From assembly GCA_902801245.1 (NCBI GenBank), contig CADCHW010000003.1, positions 17,789 to 81,788 on the forward strand: a stretch of 64,000 nt of DNA, in the 5' to 3' direction. Positions within the stretch are counted from its first letter, which is position 1, and each line of letters begins with the position of its first letter. This DNA is from an uncultured Ruminococcus sp. GTDB taxonomy: Bacteria; Bacillota; Clostridia; Oscillospirales; Acutalibacteraceae. The translations under genes and the position numbers were made by a program. Below the pieces are notes generated by a model that was not told where the DNA came from, made no database searches, and saw only the letters and a list, made by a program, of their open reading frames with translations. This document shows positions 54,784 through 63,300 of this stretch, in pieces.

Positions 54784-54812
54784 TTTACAAATTTGTTTTT
54801 CGGTGTTATAAT
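54784..54812 (+). promoter_or_regulatory. Promoter of the PqqD/S26/dockerin operon
   Basis: TTTACA (54784-54789), 17-base spacer, TATAAT (54807-54812), 62 bases before the TTG start of the PqqD-like gene. Confidence 0.77.
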
Positions 54813-54873
54813 AAGGTTGGTTAGTATTTTCGGAAATTTTTCGATAAACGGTAAATTTAAAGGAGTTGAGGTT

Positions 54874-55140
54874 TTGAAACTTAAAGAAGGATTTATAACT
54901 TATGTAACAGATGGTCAACAAATTATGGTTGCCGCAGGTTCGTCTGCCGAGCTTTTTCACGGACTTGTTTGCAGCAACGAAACAGCTGCTTTTATTGTTG
55001 ATGCTTTGAAAACAGAAACAACTGTTGATGAAATTGTCGATTCCCTTGCGGAAGTTTACGATGCACCAAGGGCTGTTATTGCACAGGATACCCAAAATAT
55101 AATTAAAAAGTTACGTTCGATAGGTGCTATTGATGAGTGA
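54874..55140 (+). CDS. PqqD-like protein (RiPP recognition element family)
   Basis: An 88-residue protein opening MKLKEGFITYVTDGQQIMVA, then LVCSNETAAFIVDALKTET, a DEIVDSLAEVYDAP helix and VIAQDTQNIIKKLRSIGAI. This is the winged-helix layout of PqqD, which in other systems binds leader peptides of ribosomally made modified peptides and presents them to modifying enzymes. The start is TTG (54874-54876), with AAGGAG eight bases upstream. Its end overlaps the peptidase-like gene by 8 bases. No radical-SAM or other modifying enzyme is nearby, so a different use is likely. Confidence 0.85.
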   Translation: MKLKEGFITYVTDGQQIMVAAGSSAELFHGLVCSNETAAFIVDALKTETTVDEIVDSLAEVYDAPRAVIAQDTQNIIKKLRSIGAIDE

Positions 55141-55585
55141 TAACAGAAAAGTAACATATGAAGAGGTTCTCGATAAACACGGAAAGCTTGTGTATAGGAA
55201 TGTCGGTACAAGTATGATGCCGCTGCTTCGCCAAAATCGTGATTTAATGATTATTGAAAAAAGACCGCAGGGAAGACTTAAAAAGTATGATGCGGTTCTG
55301 TATAAGTCAAAGGGCGGAAAATATATTCTTCACAGAATATTGAAAGTCGAAAAAGATGATTATATAATTTGCGGCGACCATTGTATTCACAGGGAGTTCG
55401 GCATAAAGGATAAGCAGATTATAGGTATTTTGACAGGAATTGTAAGAGATGGCAAAACCATTTTGGTGACTGATAAGAAGTACTTATTTTACGTGCATTT
55501 GTGGTGTGACTTTTTTCATATCAGGGTTATTATTTTGGCAGCAAAACAATTTGCTCATAAAGTGAAAAGGAGTTTTTATGAATAA
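55133..55585 (+). CDS. S26-type signal-peptidase-like protein (ER-type Ser-His)
   Basis: A 150-residue protein with the S24/S26 serine peptidase fold: RNVGTSMMPLLRQNRDLMII carries the nucleophile Ser, YDAVLYKSKGGKY the second box, and ILHRIL the His. In place of the usual Lys it has a His, as in ER-type and SipW signal peptidases. GDHCIHREFG contains the fourth conserved box. The N-terminal membrane anchor of normal signal peptidases is missing; a hydrophobic stretch near the C-terminus (YLFYVHLWCDFFHI, RVIILAAKQF) may anchor it. It lies between a PqqD-like gene and two secreted proteins, overlapping each by 8 bases. Confidence 0.85.
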   Translation: MSDNRKVTYEEVLDKHGKLVYRNVGTSMMPLLRQNRDLMIIEKRPQGRLKKYDAVLYKSKGGKYILHRILKVEKDDYIICGDHCIHREFGIKDKQIIGILTGIVRDGKTILVTDKKYLFYVHLWCDFFHIRVIILAAKQFAHKVKRSFYE

Positions 55586-56321
55586 GTTAGGAAAAGCGAT
55601 TTCAATAACAACAATTTTCGCTATTCTTACATACATTTTCGTAATGCCTGCGGCGGCTGCTTTACTTGGTAAAGACGGTTTTTATTATGAATTTGTGAAT
55701 GGCGATGCAGTTTTGAAAGAATATCACAGCAGCAATACGGAAGTTAATATTCCGTCGGAGGTTTATAACCATAAGGTTGTTGCTATTTCTGATTATGTTT
55801 TTTTAAGAAATACAAACATTGCTTCCGTTACAGTTTCTGATACTGTGACAAAAATCGGCAACAGTGCATTTTATGGCTGTACTAATCTTGAAAGAATAGT
55901 TATTCCGGCAAGCGTAACATCATTTGGAAACAGTGTTTTTGCAAATTGTGAGAATGTTACTATTGAATGCTATTCGGGTTCGGCAGCAGAAATATATGCA
56001 ATTAATAATAATATTCCTTGCAGATTAATTGACGGCAGCGACCCCATAGATACCGATACAGACTCAGACAGTGGTACAGATTCCGACAGCAAAATATCTA
56101 AATACGGCGATGTTGATTTAGACGGCAAAATAGATGCTGCCGACAGTCTGATGATTTTGAGAAGGTCGGTTAAACTTGAGGATTTTAACGAGCTACAGGA
56201 GGAACTTGCCGATGTGGATTGGAGTGATTCCGTTACAAGTGCCGATGCACTTGATGTTTTGAGATATTCCGTAAAGCTTTCTGTTCAATCTCATGTCGGT
56301 GAGGAATTAATTGCAGAATAA
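55578..56321 (+). CDS. Secreted LRR_5/dockerin protein, tandem copy 1
   Basis: A 247-residue protein. A signal peptide (residues 1-27, ending MPAAAA) is followed by LLGKDGFYYEF, then a BspA-like leucine-rich region (SDTVTKIGNSAFYGCTN, VIPASVTSFGNSVFANCEN). An Asp/Ser/Thr linker follows, and the C-terminal type I dockerin has two EF-hand-like repeats (GDVDLDGKIDAADSLMILRR and ADVDWSDSVTSADALDVLRY). Dockerins bind cohesins on scaffoldins, so it is likely displayed in a cell-surface complex. It overlaps the peptidase gene by 8 bases. Confidence 0.9.
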   Translation: MNKLGKAISITTIFAILTYIFVMPAAAALLGKDGFYYEFVNGDAVLKEYHSSNTEVNIPSEVYNHKVVAISDYVFLRNTNIASVTVSDTVTKIGNSAFYGCTNLERIVIPASVTSFGNSVFANCENVTIECYSGSAAEIYAINNNIPCRLIDGSDPIDTDTDSDSGTDSDSKISKYGDVDLDGKIDAADSLMILRRSVKLEDFNELQEELADVDWSDSVTSADALDVLRYSVKLSVQSHVGEELIAE

Positions 56322-56360
56322 TTTTCTACAAGTTCGGTTGATATTGTAAGGAGTGAAAAT

Positions 56361-57083
56361 ATGAAAAATTGGAGAAAATTAATTTCTTTAATTATGGCAT
56401 TGATTGTAGTCACATATACATTTTCTTTATCTGCATCTGCTGCACTGCTCGGTAAAGACGGATTTTATTATGAGTTTCAAAGCGGAAATGTTGTCTTGAA
56501 AGAATATCACAGCAGCAATACGGAGGTTATAATTCCTGAGGAAGTATATTCTCACAATGTTGTTTCAATTTCAGACTATACATTTTTGAGAAATACAAAT
56601 ATCACTTCTGTAAGAATTTCCGATACAGTTACTAAAATCGGCAACAGTGCTTTCTATGGCTGTAGTAATCTGGAGGTTGTATTTATTCCGGAAAGTGTTA
56701 CATCGTTCGGAAACAGTATATTTGCCAACTGTGAAAAGGTTGTAATAGTGTGCTATCCGGGTTCGTATGCCGAAACATATGCAGATAATAATAATATTGA
56801 ATATCAATTGATAGGTGCAAAAGCTAATGAAGTAACGGAAACATCTGATATTCCGATTATGGGTGATGTTGACAGTGACGGAAAGGTTACAACTGCTGAT
56901 AGTCTGCTTGTTCTCAGAAACAGTGTTGGGCTTCATGAGCTTGACGATATTAAATTAATAGCAGCTGATGTTGATTCCGACGGAATTGTAACAAGTTCGG
57001 ACAGTCTGTTTATTTTGAGGTATTGTGTAGGCTTTGTTGACGAAGATGTATATATAGGAACAAAGATTGATTTAACAAATTAG
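56361..57083 (+). CDS. Secreted LRR_5/dockerin protein, tandem copy 2
   Basis: A 240-residue paralog of the previous protein, with the same order of signal peptide (ending SLSASAA), LLGKDGFYYEF, LRR_5 repeats (SDTVTKIGNSAFYGCSN, ESVTSFGNSIFANCEK) and dockerin (GDVDSDGKVTTADSLLVLRN, ADVDSDGIVTSSDSLFILRY). The LRR halves are about three-quarters identical, while signal peptides and dockerins differ more. It follows after a 39-base gap with AAGGAG. The copies may bind different partners through the same head. Confidence 0.9.
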   Translation: MKNWRKLISLIMALIVVTYTFSLSASAALLGKDGFYYEFQSGNVVLKEYHSSNTEVIIPEEVYSHNVVSISDYTFLRNTNITSVRISDTVTKIGNSAFYGCSNLEVVFIPESVTSFGNSIFANCEKVVIVCYPGSYAETYADNNNIEYQLIGAKANEVTETSDIPIMGDVDSDGKVTTADSLLVLRNSVGLHELDDIKLIAADVDSDGIVTSSDSLFILRYCVGFVDEDVYIGTKIDLTN

Positions 57084-57124
57084 TAAAACAAAATCCCCCT
57101 GTATTTATTTGTGACAGTCACGAT

Positions 57125-57463
57125 TATACTCAAAATCTAAAAGATTTGGCATTTTAAAGTTTGGTCAAGCTTTTTAAAGCTTGTGGGTGACGGAACACCC
57201 CAAGAAGCCGAGCCGTAGGCGACAGCTGATTGGTAGGTGTTCCTAGTGGTCTTGCACCATGCCGGGGCAGAGCCCCGTTCGCTGACGGAACAAACTATAG
57301 AAGAAAAATAAACTTCCCTCAGCGAAACCGAACAAACTATCAAAGAACATAAAATAAAAAACTGTTAAAAATATATCTTTCAATTAAAACCAAATCAGGC
57401 AACAGCGTAGCGAATTGCCGGTCTAAGAAAGAGAAGAAGTAAATCTTAATGCTTCCAAGTATA
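57125..57463 (+). repeat. RepA copy 4, with an extra hairpin insert
   Basis: Bounded by TATACTC (57125-57131) and AAGTATA (57457-57463). It has AAAGTTTGGTCAAGCTTTTT, then an extra stretch of about 73 bases (57188-57260) with GGAACACC/GGTGTTCC arms, the hairpin CGGGGCAGAGCCCCG, CCTCAGCGAAACCGAAC, and GGCAACAGCGTAGCGAATTG. It fills the 57084-57500 gap. Confidence 0.82.
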
Positions 57464-57500
57464 ATAATTTATTTTTATTTCTATAATAAGGTGAAAACAA

Positions 57501-57530
57501 AAAACTCACTTACATTTGTAAGTGAGTTTT
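57501..57530 (-). terminator. tRNA-type terminator hairpin
   Basis: AAAACTCACTTAC (57501-57513) and GTAAGTGAGTTTT (57518-57530) form a perfect 13-bp stem. On the minus strand it lies directly after the tRNA 3' end and is followed by TTGTTTTC. Confidence 0.8.
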
Positions 57531-57531
57531 T

Positions 57532-57561
57532 TGGCGGAGGACAAGGGATTTGAACCCTCGC
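57532..57561 (-). other. 3' end of a tRNA gene (T-arm and acceptor), probable attachment site
   Basis: On the minus strand GCGAGGGTTCAAATCCCTTG then TCCTCCGCCA is a T-stem/loop with GTTCAAATC followed by the acceptor 3' strand and CCA, as in tRNA-Ser/Leu type genes. The 5' part of a tRNA is absent; different sequence containing a recombinase remnant takes its place. This is the hallmark of an element that integrated in a tRNA gene. Confidence 0.72.
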
Positions 57562-57584
57562 ATTCGAATACGCATATAACGCTT

Positions 57585-58160
57585 GTGTACCGGGAGTACG
57601 TTAAAAATAATAGATATAACCATGAATCAATCTGGAGATGTAATGCAAGATATGATGTCAAAGGACAACGCAACTGTCAGACACCTACGGAAGACGAGAT
57701 AAAGTATAGGTTTTTGGAAGTATTCAATGAACTTATGCAGGACAAGAAAAACATTATTGAAGACTGCAAAACCGCACAGAAGCTGCTTTGTAATACTACA
57801 GAGCTTGATAAGCAGATTTCGGAGCTTGAAAGTGAATTACATCTTTTTGAATAGATTGCAATGCAGGCAATCAACGAGAACAAGCGTAAAGCGGTAGATC
57901 AAACCGAATGGACTGAGCGTAACGAAAAGTACCTTAAACGATATGATGAAATAACCAATCTGCTTGAACAACTTGATAGAGAAAAAGCCGAGAGAGTTGG
58001 AAAAGCAAAGATTATCGCAAGATTTATAAAAAGCATATCGAAACAAGGAGCAGTTTCGGAGTTTGATGATTTGTTGTTTGCAGTTATAGATAACGTTGTT
58101 GTAGGTATTGACGGCAGTTTGACGTTTAAGTTTAAGAACGGTATTGAGATTAAGAACTAA
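57585..58160 (+). pseudogene. C-terminal remnant of a large serine recombinase
   Basis: Two ORFs in the same frame, split by one TAG codon (57852-57854), read as one protein end. The first part has a zinc-ribbon trace (IWRCNARYDVKGQRNCQTPT) and DEIKYRFLEVFNELM. The second has the coiled-coil and tail of such recombinases (QTEWTERNEKYLKRYDEITN, KAKIIARFIKSI, DDLLFAVIDNVVV). The catalytic N-terminus and most of the middle are missing. It is a decayed transposon or prophage integrase beside a tRNA 3' end and is not active. Confidence 0.75.
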
Positions 58161-58179
58161 TGATTTATGTATAATCGAA

Positions 58180-58222
58180 CCCTCTAAGGCAGATATAGTG
58201 ATATTTGCTTTAGAGGGGATTT
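58180..58222 (+). terminator. Terminator after the recombinase remnant
   Basis: A 17-base stem, CCCTCTAAGGCAGATAT (58180-58196) with ATATTTGCTTTAGAGGG (58201-58217), has a few mismatches, a 4-base loop and a following GATTTTT. Confidence 0.75.
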
Positions 58223-58318
58223 TTATCAGAAATCGAAATTGATATATCAAAAAAGACCGTAGATAGTTTTGTTGGATTTGAAACAGTTTGCATTTTATTA
58301 TTACTACTGATGATTGGC

Positions 58319-59380
58319 TCAATTGTCTGTAGTAATAGAAAAAATATCGAATGACTTCACCATTCTGGGGTGCTTTATAACAAAGTGAATTGTTGGAGTT
58401 TTGACTTTCGATACTAGTACTTGTTTATCCTTAATAATCGTAATATCGATATTCTTGAATTTCATATAATCATTAGCGATTAATTCACATTTATCATATT
58501 GATTAACAAAATCTTTTGTTTGTAAAAAATGATTTTGATATATTTCAAATGTGTATGGTATTGAACAATCTAAAAACAGAGCCGGCAGTGATAATGATGG
58601 AACATTTTTCTCGAAATCTTCTTTTGTTAATTTTGGAATTATGAAAGTTATTTTTTCTTTTTCCAAAAGTGAAATAACTCTCTGCTTTTCGGTGCAAACG
58701 AAGTTTCTAATACTTGCAGCAGTTTCTTCATTTACGGAATTATGAGTCAAAAGTTTGTTTAGAAGCTCACCGGAAATAGTGAAAAAAGGCAGACAACTGA
58801 AAATTAGTTTTCTTGATCCGGAAATTGAATACATACTTTTAATATATTTCATAAACTCGTTGCTGTGTTCTTTCGTATATATTTCCATAAGAGGTAAGGA
58901 CTTTTGAAGAAGTTGTTCGGCTGTTTTTCGATAGCAGCTTACGGTGTCCTTTTTCGTTGTGAGATAATAAATTGCGTCTTCATAATGTTCCGAAATCGCT
59001 TCTCCGCTGAGTGCCGCTGCTCCTGAAACCTTAATTAAATGGTGAAATATTTCGCTCTGAGAATTTTTAAGATAATACGGAGAAATTTGTCCCGTCATAT
59101 ACAAAGGAATGAATCCTTCCAATCCGACCATCATTTCATTGAAAGGTCTGCTTGTGTCATGAATGAAATGAATATGCAGCCCTTTTTTTATCATCATTGC
59201 AAGACCAAGCATATACTTTTTATAGAAATCAATGTCTTTTACCATTTCCTCAATCGGCATATCGCTGTAATTAATTACGCTGTCTTTGGAGTTGGATAGA
59301 ACGGTCGCTTTTATAAAACCAAGCTCACTCTCCTTAGGAACTATCGACAAATAAGTTGTGTAAAATAAGTAACATAACAA
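58319..59380 (-). pseudogene. C-terminal part of a split HTH regulator
   Basis: 353 codons with no recognised catalytic site. Segments such as YSDMPIEEMVKDIDFYKKYM, KKGLHIHFIHDTSRPFNEMM and GFIPLYMTGQISPYYLKNS resemble the large C-terminal sensor-like domain that follows a double HTH in Firmicutes regulators of about 550 residues. Here the HTH part (59422-60105) is in another frame, with about 40 bases and stop codons between. I read this as one gene broken by a small deletion or frameshift. A TTG start would be needed to make it alone, and no ribosome-binding site is seen. Confidence 0.58.
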
Positions 59381-59421
59381 TAGTAATTACGTTGTTTCTT
59401 CTAATACTATGCACAAGTAAT

Positions 59422-60105
59422 TTATCGATAATGAATTTTTATGTCATTGAAATTAATTGTTCTTGTGTAATCTTCTAAATTAAAATCATCCAGCTTTTGC
59501 AAAAATCCGCCTATAAAGTCCGAGCAGGGAGCAGGAACAGTAACTTCACTTTTTGCAGAAAAATACAAAAAAAGATTGTCATGAAGATTTGTACTGTTAT
59601 TAAATATGGTTTTGTCCGTTTCAAGTATTTCGCAAAGCTTGCTTTTTTGATCTTCTGTATAATTGATTTGAGAGAAGTATGTGGTAATCAAATTTACAAT
59701 CTTGCTTAATTTGGCAGGTCTTTTATTACTATGCAGAATCCGGGAAAGTGTAGACGGGTCATAGCTGATTCCGGCAGCAATCTCTTTATTTGTAATATTC
59801 AGCGTACTCATAAGCTGTTTAAGATGAGCGGAAAAAATCTCAAAATCAATTGCTTCGCTGCTTCCAAGACTTTGATTAAGCTTGTTTGTGATTTCCGTTT
59901 CTGAGATGTCTATATTTTTGATTTGAGCAATTTGAAATAATCCGTGGGCTATGTCGGTTATTTGTGTACTTTGATATTTGGGAATCCGCATACCGTTACG
60001 ATAACGGCTCAGAGTTCCTTCCGAAAGTTTTGAAGTATTTGACAGTTCTTTGCTTGTGCAGTTTAAAAATTCAATATAGTGATTAAGCTGTTCGCTAAAA
60101 TTCAT
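59422..60105 (-). CDS. N-terminal double-HTH part of a split regulator
   Basis: A 227-codon ORF with two XRE-like helix-turn-helix units: NFSEQLNHYIEFLNCTSKEL through LSEGTLSRYRNGMRIP, and FSAHLKQLMSTLNITNKEIA through YDPSTLSRILHSNKRP. A helical region follows and then FLQKLDDFNLEDYTRT before the stop. The start at 60105 is chosen over ATG 60111 because AGGAG is correctly spaced. DNA binding may survive even though the C-terminal domain is lost. It is divergent from the 1112-residue secreted protein gene and could regulate it. Confidence 0.72.
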   Translation of the reverse strand: MNFSEQLNHYIEFLNCTSKELSNTSKLSEGTLSRYRNGMRIPKYQSTQITDIAHGLFQIAQIKNIDISETEITNKLNQSLGSSEAIDFEIFSAHLKQLMSTLNITNKEIAAGISYDPSTLSRILHSNKRPAKLSKIVNLITTYFSQINYTEDQKSKLCEILETDKTIFNNSTNLHDNLFLYFSAKSEVTVPAPCSDFIGGFLQKLDDFNLEDYTRTINFNDIKIHYR

Positions 60106-60126
60106 ACGCATTCACTCCTAAAAATC

Positions 60127-60155
60127 AGTCTAATACAAAAAATAAAAAAAGTCAA
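60127..60155 (-). promoter_or_regulatory. Promoter of the split regulator
   Basis: On the minus strand TTGACT (60150-60155), 17-base spacer, TAGACT (60127-60132). Two direct ATTGCAA boxes follow (60161 and 60176) between this promoter and the opposing one, a possible operator. Confidence 0.7.
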
Positions 60156-60197
60156 TAGGTATTGCAAAAAAAGAAATTGCAATATTGGAAATCTCTC

Positions 60198-60226
60198 TTG
60201 CGTATTTTTGGATAAGCTGATATAAT
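60198..60226 (+). promoter_or_regulatory. Promoter of the secreted repeat/dockerin protein
   Basis: TTGCGT (60198-60203), 17-base spacer, TATAAT (60221-60226), 87 bases before the start codon. Confidence 0.72.
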
Positions 60227-60312
60227 AATTTTTAACAGATTGTACTGAAATCTGTTGAAAATTTAACAAGCAGTGATTAAACTGTGATTATACAGAAAGG
60301 GACGATGGATTT

Positions 60313-63300
60313 ATGAAAAGCTTGTTTAAAAGAACTGCGGCAACTGTGCTAAGTATGTCTGTTGCTTTAGGCATACCAGTGACAACAGCAGGGGCTTATT
60401 CAGTAAGCGACGAGGGCGAGTATTATATCAGCTTTGACAGCAGATATGGATTCATGGCAGATGCGGAAATCGGAGGCACAGCGGCAAGCAGAAAGAGTGT
60501 TAAGTTTAACTTCGATTCGGAAGATGAGGTCATTGATCTTGCTGATTTGACGGGTGAGCTTACCAACAATTACTACACCTTGCAGGGCTGGAAATTTGCC
60601 TTTGACGACTCCGGCGAAATTCATACAACTGTAAGCAAAGATGATTATACCAACGGAAAGTACCTCTATGCAACAGCAGTATTTGATACAGTAAACCTGC
60701 CGAAAAATTCCGGTACGTATTATGTTGACTTGGATTTGAAATCGGGTACAAGCAATGATATTGAAACTTATAAATATGACGGCTGCAACTATGCTGTAGT
60801 CGAGTTTGATGCAAGTAATTTTGACAGCTATAATTTGCCCACACCTTCAAAAGAGGGTACGGATTTTAATGGCTGGATGCTGTATAATTCCGATGATGGT
60901 TCTTATAAAAAGGTTACTTCTCTGAGTGCAGATGACTTTGAAAATAACAACAGCGATGTTTTTAAGCTTACTGCATCTTATGAGAAAAAAGCTGAGGGAA
61001 GCGATAAAACTTTCTTTAATCTTGACGCTAATGGCGGTACAATCAGCAGTAAGAATACACAGGCTTATACAGGCGTTTTTCACGGAAATTTTGCACAAAG
61101 TGAAACAATCATTCTTGACGCTTATGAGCCTGATTCAAGAAAAGGATATTCCTTTAAGGGCTGGAATACAGAACCGGACGGTTCGGGCGAAGAGGTTCAT
61201 ACGCTTTCTTATACGGATATCGCATGGAATTCTTCTGGTGATGATGTAAAGACATATTATGCACAGTGGAAAAAAGACGAAGAAGATATATATACAATTC
61301 ATTTTAAATCATGGTATGGCACTATTGACGGCAAATCGGAAAACGGAATGGCTCAAAAAGATGTAGAGTTTACATTTACCGATGACGAAATGAATCTTAC
61401 AGACCTTTCGGGTGAAGTTAAGTACAAGTATTATTATTTCTTAGGCTGGAAAACTTTTGGCAGTGACACTCTCCTAAAGACTATTACAAAAGATGATTTT
61501 CCCGGTGACTCAAAAGAAATTTCTCTGACAGCACAATTTAATACGAAAGAACTTCCGGCAGGTACCGATAAGTATTACATTGATATGAATTTCGGTGTCG
61601 TTAAAACCGGTTACTACGGTGAAATTAACGAAGACGGTGCGTATCATTTAATCAAAGAGTTTGATAAGAAAGATTTTGAAGATTATTGGCTCATTAATCT
61701 CAGTTCGGAAGTAAAGGAAAGAGATGATATTGATTCATTCAAAATGTGGTATTATTGGACAGGAACTGAATACGATACAGCAAACTGGTGTATCGATAAA
61801 GATAATTTTACAAAATACAGTCATGGCTCTGACGTTATTCAAGTAACGGCAGTCTATGAAAAGAACGCTTCCGATGATGATAATAAAAATGTACTTACAC
61901 TTAACCCCAACGGAGGTTATTACACTGAATACCGAGATGACGGTGAAGGTTCTAAGCGTGTGACAATTACAGACCCTAAACGTATTAAGGCTATTACGGC
62001 AAATTCGGGCGAAACTCAGATACTTGATTGCTTTAGCCCTCAAAAAGACGGTTATAATTTTGCAGGCTGGAACACAAAGCCGGACGGTTCAGGTACAACT
62101 TACCACGATACGGGAGCGGGATTATTTACAGTATTCTCAAAGGAAAACGGTGTAGGTGACGATAACGGCAATGCAACGCTTTATGCTAAGTGGGACGAAA
62201 TGAAATATAACGTAAAGGTATGGCCTGTTGGCGGTACGCTTGTAAACGAGCTTCCCGAAGCTTTTGAGAAACACGAGGATATGGGCGTTGCCGGTAAAGA
62301 CGTATGGTACACGATATCCTTTACAAAAAGTGAAGTTGGCGATGTTGCGATTGAACTTCCCGATGTTAAGCTTGACGGTGCAGAGTTCCTCGGCTGGTAT
62401 GTCAAAAGATATGACAGATATTATAAGAAAACAACTATCACTAAAGATGACCTTATGTTTAATCAAGAAGTAACTTACATTGCGTCATTTGCCAATAAGA
62501 GCAACAAAGACATAGGAGCTTACAGTCAAGGCTCGAATTTGAAGTTTACGCTGGACGCAAACGGCGGTAAGATTGGCGGCAAGGATAAGGCAACATACCG
62601 TCCGATTTTCATGTTTGAATCCACCGAACACAGTACGCAGATTCTTGATAGCTTTGTTCCGGTAAAGCACGGCTATGAGTTCAAAAACTGGAATACAAAG
62701 GCTGACGGCTCAGGCGAAACAATTCGTGAATTAGTGTCTTATCAGTATTCCGAGAGAGTATCAAAAGAGGGAGAACTTACTCTGTACGCACAATACAACA
62801 AAAAGCAGTATACACTAATGTTCTCTACACACGCTTATTATTTTGATAAATTGGAAACTCAGGAAATAGCTCCAAGTGATATTGACAGCTTCGAATACAA
62901 ATTACCTCAGCCGAACCAAGAGCTTCCGGAAAATGTTACATTCTTAGGTTGGTTCTTTATCTCTTCAAAAGGAGAGTATAATCAACAGCAAGTAGTAAGA
63001 TTTACAGACAAGATTACAGGCAAGGAAATCAAAGAGCTTGCTCAGAACGATTCAGAAAACTTTACAGACTATCTCTACTTAACAGCTAAATTTAAAGTAA
63101 TCGGCTATGAAGAAGATGAAAACGGCGAACCTACACCAATCTATAAAAATAAAGACGGTAATCCTGTATGCAGACGTCAGTGGTGGATTACTCTTGACGC
63201 TAACGGCGGCACAATAGATGGTAAGGACGTTGAGAAATACACAATTTTCTCATACTGGTCAGATGTTACCAATCCCCTTAACATTCCGGAATTCACACCT

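Noticed and set aside
13940..57463. RepA copies considered as parts of a CRISPR array
   Set aside because: Copies are far apart, long, in both orientations and internally structured; no regular spacer pattern exists anywhere in the window.
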